Assembly: GCF_027257195.1 (NCBI RefSeq) | Contig: NZ_JAPDFS010000001.1 | Location: 793,876-857,875 of the forward strand | Direction: 5' to 3' | From: Halorubrum sp. F4 | GTDB taxonomy: Archaea; Halobacteriota; Halobacteria; Halobacteriales; Haloferacaceae | Length of the DNA: 64,000 bases | Shown here: positions 45,009 to 54,057 of the stretch, piece by piece | Layout of the letters: every line of letters begins with the position of its first letter | How positions within the stretch are numbered: position 1 is the stretch's first letter | Translations under genes and position numbers: made by a program | Notes under the pieces: model-generated | Databases searched by the model: none | What the model saw: only the letters and a program-made list of their open reading frames with translations | Told to the model about the DNA's origin: nothing

Positions 45009-46484
45009 TCAGTCGTCCGCGACCGCCGCGTCGGGGCGATACGCCTGGCTGATGGCCTTCCACTTGCCCGAGCGGAACCGCCAGTAGTTGATCGCCGCGG
45101 GGATCGTCGTCTCGGCGAGGAAGGCTAAGTAGAGTCCCCACAGGCCCAGTTGGGTCGTCGCTCCGACGTACGCCAGCGGGATAGACACGAGGAACATCCC
45201 GACGAACTGGCTGGCGAAGGGGATCTTCGTGTCGCCGGCGGCGTCGAGCGGTCCCGCGGCCCCGCCGGAGATCCCCTGGAAGACGACCGCGACACAGGCG
45301 GCGTACACGAGGTTCACGGCGATGGGGACCTCCGGGCTCGCCGCGCTGTCGGCGAAGAGGACCACGATGTCGCCCGCGAACGTCGCGATGAGCGCCGCGC
45401 TCACGAGGTACGCCCCCACCGAAAAGCGGATGATGTCACGGGCGTACGCCTCCGCCTCCGCGGGGTCGTCGCCGCCGAGCTCCTGGCCGACGAGACTCGA
45501 GGAGGCGAGCCCGAAGCCCCACCCGGGCGTGTTCATGATCCCCCAGATCCGGCGGGCGATCACGAACGCCGCCACCGTGTTCTCGCCGAAGATGTCGAGC
45601 ACGAAGAGCATGGGGAACTCCGCGGCGGTCCACACGAGGTTCCGGGCTCCGACCGGGAGACCGATCTCGACGAGGTCGCGGAGCATGTCCGGGTTGAGAT
45701 ACGACCCGAACGGGTCGATCGCGACGGGGAACGCGCCGAGGAGCGGGAGCCGACCCCACGCGATCCCGGCGGCGAACGCCGCGGTGACGACGACGTTCGA
45801 GAGGACGGTCCCGAGCGCGGCGCCCTCGACGCCCCAGCGGAGCCCGAAGATGAACCACGCGTTCAACACGACGTTCACGATCGCTCCGCCGGCGCGTAGC
45901 TGCATCGCGGTGTACGAGTCGTCACAGCCGACGAGTGCGCGCCCTCCGACCAGGTTCAAACCCGCGAACGGCACGCCGATCCCGACGATCCGCAGGTAGT
46001 CCGAACCGTACGCGATCGCCGTCTGATTACTGCTGATGAGCGAGATGAGTTCGGTCGGATACGTCCAGAAGACGACCGTGACGGGGGTGCTTATCAGCAC
46101 CACGAGCAGGGTGCTGGCACGGACGGCGTCGCCGAGTTCCCCGAAGGCCTCGGCACCGTACCGCTGTGAGACCAGCGCGATCGTCCCGCCGGCGACGCCG
46201 CCGCCGATGGCGAACGCGAGTCCCCAGAAGGGGCCGGCGAAGCCGACGCCGGCGACCGCGCTCGTACCGAGTGCGGCACCGACCATCGCCACGTCGACCG
46301 CGTTCTTCGACATGCGGGCGATCCCAGTGACGATCCGCGGCCACGCCAGATCGGTGGTACGGACCACGCGGTGGCGGTCGATGAGCCCCAGACGCGCGAG
46401 CGCGAAGCCGATGTAGAGGATCAACAGCCGGAAGGGGTTCGGAGGGTCGGAGACGAGGTCACGGAGGGACGAGCGGAGAGACAC
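45009..46484 (-). CDS. MATE family efflux transporter
   Basis: A 491-residue polytopic protein with about 12 helices in two homologous halves, as expected of MATE (MOP superfamily) cation-coupled drug exporters. The first repeat has 'RIVTGIARMSKNAVDVAMVG' and the second 'LVEIGLPVGARNLVWTAAEF'. Substrates are unknown and may be organic cations or metabolites. Start is uncertain: GTG at 46484 (VSLRSSLRDL) is chosen, with 46493 and 46511 also in frame. It converges with the iron-type dehydrogenase gene. Confidence 0.85.
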   Translation of the reverse strand: MSLRSSLRDLVSDPPNPFRLLILYIGFALARLGLIDRHRVVRTTDLAWPRIVTGIARMSKNAVDVAMVGAALGTSAVAGVGFAGPFWGLAFAIGGGVAGGTIALVSQRYGAEAFGELGDAVRASTLLVVLISTPVTVVFWTYPTELISLISSNQTAIAYGSDYLRIVGIGVPFAGLNLVGGRALVGCDDSYTAMQLRAGGAIVNVVLNAWFIFGLRWGVEGAALGTVLSNVVVTAAFAAGIAWGRLPLLGAFPVAIDPFGSYLNPDMLRDLVEIGLPVGARNLVWTAAEFPMLFVLDIFGENTVAAFVIARRIWGIMNTPGWGFGLASSSLVGQELGGDDPAEAEAYARDIIRFSVGAYLVSAALIATFAGDIVVLFADSAASPEVPIAVNLVYAACVAVVFQGISGGAAGPLDAAGDTKIPFASQFVGMFLVSIPLAYVGATTQLGLWGLYLAFLAETTIPAAINYWRFRSGKWKAISQAYRPDAAVADD

Positions 46485-46568
46485 GGCGAACACACATCCT
46501 TCCCAGTCCACAGCAAAGGAGTTTCGTCACCCGGCAGGCGTCTCCGGGTGAGACGTGTGGACGCGTCC

Positions 46569-47051
46569 CTACTCGCGGCGCGACCGCTCCGGCTTCGACT
46601 CGACTTCGAGGCCGGCGGCGGGCGGTTCGCCGAGCGGTTCCAGCGTGTCGGGATCGACGCACTCCGGACAGTAGGCGTTGGTCCCCCAGGCCATCGTGTA
46701 GAGGGGAACGCCGCCGAGCACCCACTGACGCCGGTAGCGGCGCTCGATCCCTCGACGAGTCGAGGACTCACAGCGGGCGCAGGCGTGGAGTTCGTCCCGG
46801 AACGTCCGGACGTCGACGCGCTCGGTCGCGCCGATGTCCGTGAGGTCGTACGCGCCGTCAACACGGCGGAGGGCGTACGCGGCCGCGAGAACCACCAGAC
46901 CGACCGCGGAGACGACGATCCACCACGGGCTGGGATGGCCGAGGCCGGCCATGATCGCCGGAAGGAGGAACACGACGAGCGTGGCGGCGAGCCAGCCGAC
47001 CGCGACGGCGGCGCTGGCGAGGTAGCTCGCGAGGGAGGGCGGTCGGCTCAC
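46569..47051 (-). CDS. membrane protein with C-terminal zinc-ribbon-like domain
   Basis: A 160-residue protein with two N-terminal hydrophobic helices (about 10-34 and 43-61). A cytoplasmic-looking domain follows, with HACARCESSTRRG (about 90-102) and NAYCPECVD (about 127-135): two CxxC knuckles fit to bind one zinc ion. No named family is recognised. It lies between the MATE gene and the small HTH/membrane pair on the same strand. The function is unknown. Confidence 0.7.
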   Translation of the reverse strand: MSRPPSLASYLASAAVAVGWLAATLVVFLLPAIMAGLGHPSPWWIVVSAVGLVVLAAAYALRRVDGAYDLTDIGATERVDVRTFRDELHACARCESSTRRGIERRYRRQWVLGGVPLYTMAWGTNAYCPECVDPDTLEPLGEPPAAGLEVESKPERSRRE

Positions 47052-47139
47052 GCTCCCACTAGTGGGCAGACCGAGGTAGCCGTTTCGGTCGATGATCGCG
47101 AGATGGCCAGGAATCGCGAGACGGCCGGGAGCGCCGGAC

Positions 47140-47493
47140 TCACTTCAGTGTCGCGTACGTCAGGAGGCTCACGGCGACGAGCTCCAACAGCCGCATCCCC
47201 AGTACGACGCTCCCGACGAGCGGATCCATGCTGTACAGCGTCCGCATGCTGTTGAAAAAGAACGCGAGCGCGATCAGGTTCTCAACGAAGAGAACGCTCG
47301 CGAACCCGAGCAGGCCGAGAACCATGGGGGTCCGGAACTGTCGGTAGTTCGACAGCCAGACGCTCACGAGGACGGCGAGCAACACGCTGTTGATCGCGGT
47401 AACGGCCATCGCTAGGGTGGTCGGTAGACCCATCGGCAGGGCGGTCGGCAAGCCCATCGCGAGGGTGATCTGAAGGCCCATCGGCACGGTCAC
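47140..47493 (-). CDS. small membrane protein, DUF7521-like
   Basis: A 117-residue protein with about three hydrophobic helices. It starts with GTG at 47493, overlapping the stop of the winged-helix gene by four bases (GTGA), so the two are co-translated. The first 25 residues repeat an LxMGLPT unit (GLQITLAMGLPTALPMGLPT), an odd near-tandem repeat. The following 'ALAFFFNSMRTLYSMDP' and a last helix resemble DUF7521 proteins, which often accompany a winged-helix gene in haloarchaea. An effector or sensor role with that regulator is inferred. Confidence 0.7.
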   Translation of the reverse strand: MTVPMGLQITLAMGLPTALPMGLPTTLAMAVTAINSVLLAVLVSVWLSNYRQFRTPMVLGLLGFASVLFVENLIALAFFFNSMRTLYSMDPLVGSVVLGMRLLELVAVSLLTYATLK

Positions 47494-47765
47494 TCCACCT
47501 CCTCGGCGATCGTCTCGAACGTCTGCTCGTGCCGTTCGAACCGGTCGGTCAGGAAGTAGAGTTTCCCGTATTCGTGGTCGCTGGGTTCGACGACGTCGTG
47601 TTCGTGTAGCATATCCAGATGGTGTGTGATCGTGTTGTAGTCGACGTCGAGTTCGTCCGCGAGCTCGTTCGCGTTCCGCGGGCGCCGTCCGAGTTCCCGA
47701 ACGATCCGGACCCTGTTTGGCCCGCCGCGACTCCCGGCAAAGAGGTACCACAGGGCCTTTTCCAT
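47490..47765 (-). CDS. ArsR-like winged-helix regulator
   Basis: A 91-residue DNA-binding protein: 'KALWYLFAGSRGGPNRVRIV', 'RPRNANELADELDVDYNTIT', and HHLDMLHEHDVVEPSDHEYG. This is the haloarchaeal winged-helix pattern with the recognition helix at DVDYNTITHHLDML. No metal-binding cysteines are present, so it is not a classical ArsR sensor. It overlaps the downstream membrane-protein gene by four bases and probably controls its own two-gene unit. Confidence 0.85.
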   Translation of the reverse strand: MEKALWYLFAGSRGGPNRVRIVRELGRRPRNANELADELDVDYNTITHHLDMLHEHDVVEPSDHEYGKLYFLTDRFERHEQTFETIAEEVE

Positions 47766-47852
47766 GTCACGTCTCTCCCTGTCACGGGAACGGGATAGTC
47801 GTTTCGTCGTCGCGGGACGAGGGCTGCCGGAGGCCGGTCGAGAGAGCCCGGA

Positions 47853-49325
47853 TCACCCCGAGATCGTCCGCCGGACCCAGCCCGTCGCTCCCGACGGCAT
47901 TCGATCGGACTCCTCGCCGGACTGTCGAGTTCCCTCGCCGTCGACCGTCCTGACGACGATCTCGTGGTCGCCGTCGGGAACGAAGACGTGTCGCCACTGC
48001 CGCCAGACGTCCGCGTCAGGCAGCGGGTCGGACAGCGCCGCGTCCGTCCACGTCACGCCGCCGTCGATGGAGACCTCGACGCGCTCGATCCCTCGAATTC
48101 CGGCGTAAGCGTGTCCCGCGAGCTCCACCCGGCCGTCGTCGAGCTCAGTGATACCCTCGTCCCAGAGCTTGGCGACGGCGTTGACCGAGCCGGTTCCCTG
48201 CCAGCCGCGTTCCTCCCAGTAGCCGTCCTCGGCGGTCTCCAGTAGCTCGATCTCCGTCAGCCACTTGACGTTCGTCTCGCCCCAGTGGCCCGGGATCAGA
48301 ACGCGTACCGGATGGCCGTGTTGGGGCGGGAGCGTCCGGCCGTTCATCCCCCACGCGAGGAAGCCGTCGGCGAGCACGTCGACCGGGAACTGGACGTAGT
48401 AGCCGTCTTCCCCGCGGAGCATCGCGCAGTCACAGTCGCCCTCCGGATCGACCGATTCCAGCAGGGGGCGGATCGGCGTGCCGGTCCAGACCGCGGTGTC
48501 GAGTTTCCGTCCGTTCAGCGACTCGCCCACGCAGCGGAGCGAGACGGCGCGCTGTTCGGTCGGCCGGTCGGTCAGGTCGCCGTAGTCGACGGTCACGTCC
48601 GCGCCGGTTTCGCCGGTGAACGTCAGCGACCACTCCCCGGCTGCGACCTCCGGATCGAACTCCGCGATGTCGACGTTGTAGAACTCCTCGATCGGACTCA
48701 CCAACCCGACGAGATCGTCGCTCTCGACGTCGAGCGCCGCGGACTCAAGCTCACGGAGCCGCGTCTCCGCACCCTCGGCGTTCGGCGCGACATGGAGCGG
48801 ATCGTCGTCCCGACGACCGCCCGCGAGGACGGCCGCGCCCGATGCGCCGGCCACGCCGAGAGCCGCCGCGATCGTTCGCCTTCGGGCCGGATCTATCGCC
48901 CCGGGATCGGTCCCGAGCGTCCCGGCCGCGGTGACGACACCCGTCACGAGGGCAGGCCCGGCGGCCGGCAGCGGCTCGGCGGTCAGCCCGACCGCGAGGA
49001 GCCAGGCGATACCGCCGGCCAGGAGACCGGCCGTAACCGGACTGTCGGTCGAATCTCCGACCCGGAGACCGACCAGCGCGACGAGTCCGAACAGGCCGAC
49101 CGCGACCGCGACCGCCGCACTGAGGTGGAGCAAATGGCCCGCCTCACCGACGGTCTCGATGGTGACGGCGATGACCGTCCCGGGGGTCGCGTCGACTATC
49201 ACCCGGTCGATCGGCGACACGACGAACGACGGGGCGGCTCCGGCGACGGCGAACGAAGCGGCCACGGCGAGCACGCCGGCGACGAGCGACACCGCAGCGT
49301 CTCGAGGGGTCGGAAGCGACGACAT
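47853..49325 (-). CDS. sulfite-oxidase-fold molybdopterin oxidoreductase
   Basis: A 490-residue protein. Its first 165 residues contain four to five membrane helices (an N-terminal membrane module), followed by a sulfite oxidase-like Moco domain (about 200-400). That domain includes SLRCVGESLNGRKLDTAVW, where the cysteine should coordinate molybdenum, LPPQHGHPVRVLIPGHWGET, and NVKWLTEIELLE. A C-terminal Mo-co dimerisation-like immunoglobulin domain follows (GYAGIRGIERVEVS-like region and GGVTWTDAAL). Substrate may be sulfite or another oxyanion or sulfoxide. Start at ATG 49325. The spondin lipoprotein gene ends three bases upstream, so the two are one operon. Confidence 0.85.
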   Translation of the reverse strand: MSSLPTPRDAAVSLVAGVLAVAASFAVAGAAPSFVVSPIDRVIVDATPGTVIAVTIETVGEAGHLLHLSAAVAVAVGLFGLVALVGLRVGDSTDSPVTAGLLAGGIAWLLAVGLTAEPLPAAGPALVTGVVTAAGTLGTDPGAIDPARRRTIAAALGVAGASGAAVLAGGRRDDDPLHVAPNAEGAETRLRELESAALDVESDDLVGLVSPIEEFYNVDIAEFDPEVAAGEWSLTFTGETGADVTVDYGDLTDRPTEQRAVSLRCVGESLNGRKLDTAVWTGTPIRPLLESVDPEGDCDCAMLRGEDGYYVQFPVDVLADGFLAWGMNGRTLPPQHGHPVRVLIPGHWGETNVKWLTEIELLETAEDGYWEERGWQGTGSVNAVAKLWDEGITELDDGRVELAGHAYAGIRGIERVEVSIDGGVTWTDAALSDPLPDADVWRQWRHVFVPDGDHEIVVRTVDGEGTRQSGEESDRMPSGATGWVRRTISG

Positions 49326-49327
49326 CG

Positions 49328-50257
49328 TCACTGTGGCGCGAGCGTCACCCGAACGACGTCCTCGACGGCCGGGTAGTCGTATCCGTCGTCGACGTCAGCC
49401 AGTCGCCGGACGACGCCGCCCTCGTCGTCACCTTGAGTCGGGTCGTCCTGGGCCGGAGCCTGGTCGGGACCGAACCCGGGCTCGGCGTTGGGCTCGGTGC
49501 CGGCGTCGAACAGTGCGATCCCGTCCGTCACGTCGCCCTCGGCGGGGTCGCCGCCTTCGGGCCACAGCTCGATCCCGTCAGCGGGCGAGAGGTAGACGTC
49601 GTTCGAGGGAACGAACATCGACGCGAACGAGAGCCGACAACCGGGTTCGGTCTCGACCTCGAACTCGAACGCGCCGCCGGGTGCGATGGGGGGCGCACCG
49701 GGAGCCTCGCCGGTCGGGTCGTTGGGGTCCGCGACCGTGTCCTCCGGCGTGTACGTGCCGGCGTGAGAGACCGCCATCGCGCCATCCAACTCGTCGACGA
49801 GTCCCGGTTCGCCGTCGAAGCCGTCCGGCGGACCGGCCTCCGCCAGCGCCTCCAACCCGATCGAGGCCGCCTCGCCCGGCTCATGGATCGGGTTCGCGTC
49901 CTCGTGGACCGCGTACGCGCCGGGGGAGATCCAGACCGCGCCGCCCGTCGACGCGTCCGAGGGGTAGACGTCGGTCGCGGAGACGTTCTCGATCCGGACG
50001 GCGATCGTCGTCGTCTCGCCCATCATTCCGTCGCCCTCCTCGTCCATGCCGTCGCCCTCCTCGTTCATACCGCCCTCCTCGTTCGTGCCGTTCGCTTCGT
50101 CCATGCTGTCGCCGTCGTCCATGCCCTCGCCGTCGTTCATGCCGTCTTCCTCGTCCATGCCGCTGCCGCCCTCGTCGCCGGTACAGCCGGCGAGTGCGAG
50201 CAGCGCGACGGTTCCGGTTCCCTGGAGGACGCGTCGTCGAGTCTCGTGATCGGACAT
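49328..50257 (-). CDS. spondin-domain lipoprotein
   Basis: A 309-residue protein with a lipoprotein-type signal (SDHETRRRVLQGTGTVALLA then AGC at about 25). After the cysteine comes a methionine/acid/glycine low-complexity region of roughly 50 residues (repeats such as MDEEDG, MNEEGDG). A spondin_N-like domain follows: 'TIAVRIENVSATDVYPSDAS', 'ISPGAYAVHEDANPIHEPGE', ASIGLEALAEAG, and 'FEFEVETEPGCRLSFASMFV' with PSNDVYLSP. It sits on the outer face of the membrane and is translated just upstream of the sulfite-oxidase-fold enzyme. Start 50257 places Tat-like arginines at the N terminus. Confidence 0.8.
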   Translation of the reverse strand: MSDHETRRRVLQGTGTVALLALAGCTGDEGGSGMDEEDGMNDGEGMDDGDSMDEANGTNEEGGMNEEGDGMDEEGDGMMGETTTIAVRIENVSATDVYPSDASTGGAVWISPGAYAVHEDANPIHEPGEAASIGLEALAEAGPPDGFDGEPGLVDELDGAMAVSHAGTYTPEDTVADPNDPTGEAPGAPPIAPGGAFEFEVETEPGCRLSFASMFVPSNDVYLSPADGIELWPEGGDPAEGDVTDGIALFDAGTEPNAEPGFGPDQAPAQDDPTQGDDEGGVVRRLADVDDGYDYPAVEDVVRVTLAPQ

Positions 50258-50433
50258 ACACACGGAGGTCGGAGGGGCCACGTAAGGCGATTTTTCAAGG
50301 TTCGGACGAACTCGGTCCGGGATCGGTTCGGGATCGGTTCGAAGTGCGTTCAAATTTCGGCCGAAGTTCGATCACGGCTCGATCGCGGCTCGAGGACAAC
50401 ACGTCACGCCGGACGGCCCGGCAGCCAGGACTC
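50258..50433. repeat. short tandem words in intergenic region
   Basis: An 11-base word GGGATCGGTTC occurs twice in tandem (50319-50329 and 50330-50340), and a CGATCACGGCTCGATCGCGG-like near-repeat follows at about 50370-50392. The stretch lies upstream of the spondin gene (leftward) and after the DMT transporter gene. No gene is seen. An operator role is possible but unsupported beyond position. Confidence 0.35.
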
Positions 50434-51246
50434 TCAGGCTCCCGAGACGAGATAGACCGAGGCGACGGCGAAGGCGATCCCGAGTGCCTTCCGCGCCGAG
50501 AACGACTCGCCGAGGAGGACGACCCCGATCAGCGAGGAGAACACGAGGAACATGGCGAATATCGGCGTCACGACGCTGACCGGGCCGAGCGAGAGCGCCC
50601 GATACAGCGCGAGGATGCCGATACCGAGGAAGACGCCGGCGCCGAGCACGTGGAGCAGCTTGGGAGAGGCGAGATGCGACGAGAACCCCTGTCCGGTGTA
50701 CCAGACGATTCCGGCCGCCATCGAGACCAACAGGACGTTCGAGACGATGACGGCGACGTCGCTGGGGATCGCGTCGGGCCCGGTGGTCGCGACCCGCATG
50801 AGCGGCGAGACGAACGTGTACGCACCCATCGCGAGGAGCGCATAGGGGAGGTAGGTTGCGTCCATACGCTCCTCGTGGAAGGCGATCGGCAAGTCCCTGC
50901 CGACTCGTGGCGGGGCACCGTCCCGTGATCCACCGTTCCGTGATCCACCGTCACCGGTCCCGGCAGTCACCCGTCCCGGACGCCCCGACTCGTCCCGGAT
51001 CCGCCACTCGCTCCGGTCGGGCTCGTACGCGTGCCCGACGAGCAGGACGACGACGTTGGCGACGAGGAGGGCGAGGACCGCCGCACCGAACGCGGGGATC
51101 CGGTCGCGGAGAACCGCGAGCCCGACGTAGACGACGGGAAACGCGACCGCCGTCCAGAACGCGAGACGCACCGCGGCCGCCGAGACGCCGGCGGATCCGG
51201 AGCGAGCGAGCGTCCGAACGCGTGCGGATTCCGTATCCCGACTCAT
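50434..51246 (-). CDS. DMT/EamA-type transporter
   Basis: A 270-residue membrane protein. The C-terminal 140 residues form an EamA-type domain (PYALLAMGAYTFVSPLMRVA, 'LALYRALSLGPVSVVTPIFA' and VLLGESFSARKALGIAFAVA). The N-terminal third has only two clear helices, and a roughly 40-residue hydrophilic loop (about 80-125) contains GGSRNGGSRDG from a 15-base tandem duplication near 50930-50960. It therefore looks like a single EamA domain with an atypical front half. Substrate is unknown. Confidence 0.7.
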   Translation of the reverse strand: MSRDTESARVRTLARSGSAGVSAAAVRLAFWTAVAFPVVYVGLAVLRDRIPAFGAAVLALLVANVVVLLVGHAYEPDRSEWRIRDESGRPGRVTAGTGDGGSRNGGSRDGAPPRVGRDLPIAFHEERMDATYLPYALLAMGAYTFVSPLMRVATTGPDAIPSDVAVIVSNVLLVSMAAGIVWYTGQGFSSHLASPKLLHVLGAGVFLGIGILALYRALSLGPVSVVTPIFAMFLVFSSLIGVVLLGESFSARKALGIAFAVASVYLVSGA

Positions 51247-51426
51247 TCCGTGTTGGGATCACGGGGGAAGACGGCAAATACGAAACGAAGGCACACACGG
51301 CGTTTTTCGTTACCTCTCCCGGACCGGGAGGGCGGTCTCCGATCGAATCCCGAGAACGGTCCCTGATCGCTTCCCGCGAGTTATCGGTTCAGTACGTTTT
51401 TGCACCGAGCGGCCGAACGGTCGGGT

Positions 51427-52194
51427 ATGGAGACCACGTTCGATCACGTGATGATCCGCGTCGAGGACTTAGAGGAGAGTCTCGACTGGTATCAAACGCA
51501 CCTGAACTACGAGGAGAAGGGTCGTTGGGAGGCCGACACGTTCACGAACGTGTTCCTCGGTCCCGAGGACGTCCACGAGGCCGGTGCGCTCTTAGAGCTC
51601 ACCTACAACCACGACGACCGCACCTACGAGATGGGCGACGCGTGGGGACACATCGCGGTGCGCGTGCCCGAGGACGAACTCCAGGAGTCGTACGACGGGC
51701 TGATGGAGGGGGGCGTCGAGGACTACCGCGACCCCGAGTCCTGCGGGAACCGCTACGCGTTCGTGAAGGACCCGGACGGCCACGAGGTCGAGATCGTCAA
51801 GCGCGACCACGGCGCGAAGTGGAGCCTCGACCACACGATGATCCGCGTCGAGGACGCCGACGAGGCGTTGGGTTACTGGACGCGAAAGTTCGAATACGTC
51901 GAGCCTCGGGGACGCTGGGAGGCCGACACGTTCGCGAACTACTTCGTCGGGCCCGAGGACGCCCCGAAAGAGGCGATGACGCTCGAACTCACCTACAACT
52001 ACGACGGCCGGAGCTACACGATGGGCGACGCGTGGGGCCACCTCGCGATCGAGGTCGACGACCTCGACGACGCCTGGGAACGGTTGATGGTTCGCGAGTC
52101 CGCCGACTATCGGGATCCCGAGTCGTGTGACAACCGCTACGCGTTCACGAAGGACCAGGACGGCCACGAGGTCGAACTGGTCACTGAAGACTGA
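51427..52194 (+). CDS. double VOC (glyoxalase-fold) protein
   Basis: A 255-residue protein of two tandem VOC domains. Domain one starts TTFDHVMIRVEDLEESLDWY; domain two starts near residue 137 with SLDHTMIRVEDADEALGYW. Each ends with a PDGHEVEIV- or QDGHEVELV-type strand carrying the metal glutamate, and each includes RWEADTF, 'LELTYNHDDRTYEMGDAWGH' and NRYAF. These are glyoxalase I hallmarks, so lactoylglutathione lyase-like or related isomerase activity is likely. The thiol cofactor in halophiles is uncertain. ATG at 51427 gives the family N terminus. Confidence 0.85.
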   Translation: METTFDHVMIRVEDLEESLDWYQTHLNYEEKGRWEADTFTNVFLGPEDVHEAGALLELTYNHDDRTYEMGDAWGHIAVRVPEDELQESYDGLMEGGVEDYRDPESCGNRYAFVKDPDGHEVEIVKRDHGAKWSLDHTMIRVEDADEALGYWTRKFEYVEPRGRWEADTFANYFVGPEDAPKEAMTLELTYNYDGRSYTMGDAWGHLAIEVDDLDDAWERLMVRESADYRDPESCDNRYAFTKDQDGHEVELVTED

Positions 52195-52304
52195 CGAACC
52201 GGTCACCGCGGACCGACGAACCGAGAGCGATCCGAACCGGCGGATCGGCCGCTCCTCCGTCGACGCTCGCTTCTGGACGCGCTGACGTCTCGATGTGCCG
52301 ACGT

Positions 52305-52766
52305 CTACGTCTCGACCGGCCGGAACGCGACGATCCGCCCGCCGTCAGTCTCGCGCTCCCCCACGCCGACCTCGACCGTGGTGCCGACTTCGACCGCCTC
52401 GTCGTCCGCGTCACTCCCCGCCCTCTCCTCGTCGCCGCCGGACTCGGGGTCGACGCCGCGGACGATCCCGGTCAACCGGACCGGTCCGAACCGGGCGACC
52501 GCGGTGACGTACGGGGCGTCGTCGGCGAACCGCGGGGACGGGACGTGGACGACGGTGAACGTCTCGATCTCCCCCCGATCCGGGAGCGCCTCCTCCGAGA
52601 GCGACGACGACCCGCACTCCGGACACACCCGCCGCGGCGGCAGCGAGCCGTGTCCGTCCGGACAGACGAGCGCGTAGCCCGCACCCTCCGCGAGCGCGTC
52701 GATCCACTCGTCGTAGCCGGCGTTCACGGTCGACGCGCCCCCGTCGGTCGCGATCTCGTCGGTCAT
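52305..52766 (-). CDS. DUF35 (OB-fold, zinc-ribbon) thiolase partner
   Basis: A 153-residue DUF35 protein: an N-terminal helix, a rubredoxin-like ribbon (YALVCPDGHGSLPPRRVCPE and the following CG, about 34-55), and an OB-fold domain ending with FRPVET. An acidic insertion is near 115-125. In archaea this protein clamps thiolase (and HMG-CoA synthase) into a complex that channels acetoacetyl-CoA. Its ATG overlaps the thiolase stop by four bases. The ribbon's first knuckle is C-x-x-x-H rather than CxxC, which may reduce metal binding. Confidence 0.88.
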   Translation of the reverse strand: MTDEIATDGGASTVNAGYDEWIDALAEGAGYALVCPDGHGSLPPRRVCPECGSSSLSEEALPDRGEIETFTVVHVPSPRFADDAPYVTAVARFGPVRLTGIVRGVDPESGGDEERAGSDADDEAVEVGTTVEVGVGERETDGGRIVAFRPVET

Positions 52767-53929
52767 TCCGCCACCTCCAGGACGTGGACGACGGCGCTCG
52801 CGACCGTTCCACCCGCGTTGTGCGCGACGCCCACGTCGGCGTCGGCGACGTGATCACTGTTCGGGTGATCGCCGCGCAACAGCCGCGTCACCTCGGCGAT
52901 CTGCGAGCCGCCGGTCGCGCCGACCGGGTGCCCCTTCGCCTTGAGGCCGCCCGAGAGGTTCACCGGGAGGTCGCCGTCGGCGGTCGTGAGTCCGTCGCGG
53001 GCGGCGGCGATCCCGTCGCCCGGCTCGGCGAACCCGAGCGACTCGATCGCGAGCACCTCCGCGATCGTGAAGCAGTCGTGGACCTCCGCGAGATCGACGT
53101 CGGCCGGGCCGATCCCGGCGTCGTCGTAGGCGGCGGCCGCGGCGTCGTCGGCCGCGGGCGTCGACGCGAGGTCCGCTCGGTCAGCGAGGGCCATCCGGTC
53201 GGTTCCTTGTCCCGTACCGGTCACGGCGACGGGCGCGTCGAGGTCGTTGTCCGCGGCGTACTCCTCGGAGACGAACACGAGCGCGCTCGCGCCGTCGGTG
53301 ATCGGACAGGCGTCGTAGAGGTGCAGCGGCTCCGCGACCGGCGGGGCGGCGAGCGCCTCCTCGACGGAGACCGCCTTTCGGAACTGTGCGTACTCGTTCG
53401 GGAGGGCGTTCTCGTGGTTCTTCGACGCGACGTGCGCGAGCTCCTCCCGCCCCCCGCCGTGGGCCTCGAAGTAGGCGTTCGCCATCAGCGCGTACGCGCC
53501 GGGGAACGTGACCCCCGCCCGCACCTCGAAGAGGTCGTCCGCGGCGATCGCCAACCCCTCGGTCGCTCCCTCGGTATCGAGGTTCGTCATGCGCTCCATC
53601 CCCCCGGCGAGGACGACGTCGGCGTCGCCCGCCGCCACCGTGCGGACCGCCTCGCGGACCGCGACGCCCGCGGACGCACACGCGGACTCGTAGCGGGTGG
53701 CCGGACACCGGACCCCGGCCGCCTCCGCCATCAGCGGCGCCTGGTGGCCCTGGTGCTCCGCGAGCGCGCCCATGAAGTTGCCGTAGTTCAGCTCCTCGAC
53801 GGCGTCCCGGTCGACGCCGGCGTCCGTGAACGCGCGTTCCGAAGCCTCCGCGAACAGGTCCCGGCCCGTCCGCTCGGGATGGCTCCCGAACCGCGTGAGT
53901 CCGACGCCGGCGACGCGTACCCCAGTCAT
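52763..53929 (-). CDS. SCP-x-type thiolase
   Basis: A 388-residue thiolase-fold enzyme. The nucleophilic cysteine lies in YESACASAGVAVREAV (about 79-94), and the histidine motif in GGLKAKGHPVGATGGSQ (about 333-349). The terminal C-x-G of classic thiolases is replaced by VAHNAGGTVASA, as in SCP-x/SCP2-type thiolases. It probably makes or cleaves acetoacetyl-CoA, or acts in a degradation pathway, with the overlapping DUF35 gene product as partner. The ATG at 53929 (MTGVRVAGVGLTRFG) is a standard start; the longer frame beyond covers unrelated intergenic sequence. Confidence 0.9.
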   Translation of the reverse strand: MTGVRVAGVGLTRFGSHPERTGRDLFAEASERAFTDAGVDRDAVEELNYGNFMGALAEHQGHQAPLMAEAAGVRCPATRYESACASAGVAVREAVRTVAAGDADVVLAGGMERMTNLDTEGATEGLAIAADDLFEVRAGVTFPGAYALMANAYFEAHGGGREELAHVASKNHENALPNEYAQFRKAVSVEEALAAPPVAEPLHLYDACPITDGASALVFVSEEYAADNDLDAPVAVTGTGQGTDRMALADRADLASTPAADDAAAAAYDDAGIGPADVDLAEVHDCFTIAEVLAIESLGFAEPGDGIAAARDGLTTADGDLPVNLSGGLKAKGHPVGATGGSQIAEVTRLLRGDHPNSDHVADADVGVAHNAGGTVASAVVHVLEVAE

Positions 53930-53982
53930 ACACGATCGATGGTCCCGGACCGTGTTTAGCTCTGCCGGAACGGGGGATCGGA

Positions 53983-54050
53983 TCCGGAACGGAAACGCGA
54001 CGAGAACGGAACGGGACGGGGACGGAGGAACGGAACGAAACGGGACGGAG
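53983..54050. repeat. purine-rich GGAACG low-complexity tract
   Basis: The stretch between the thiolase start and the PAC2 gene end is built of imperfect (A/C)GGAACG(G)GAC words, strongly purine-biased on the + strand. No gene is seen. It looks like slippage-derived sequence. Confidence 0.4.
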
Positions 54051-54057
54051 TCGACGA

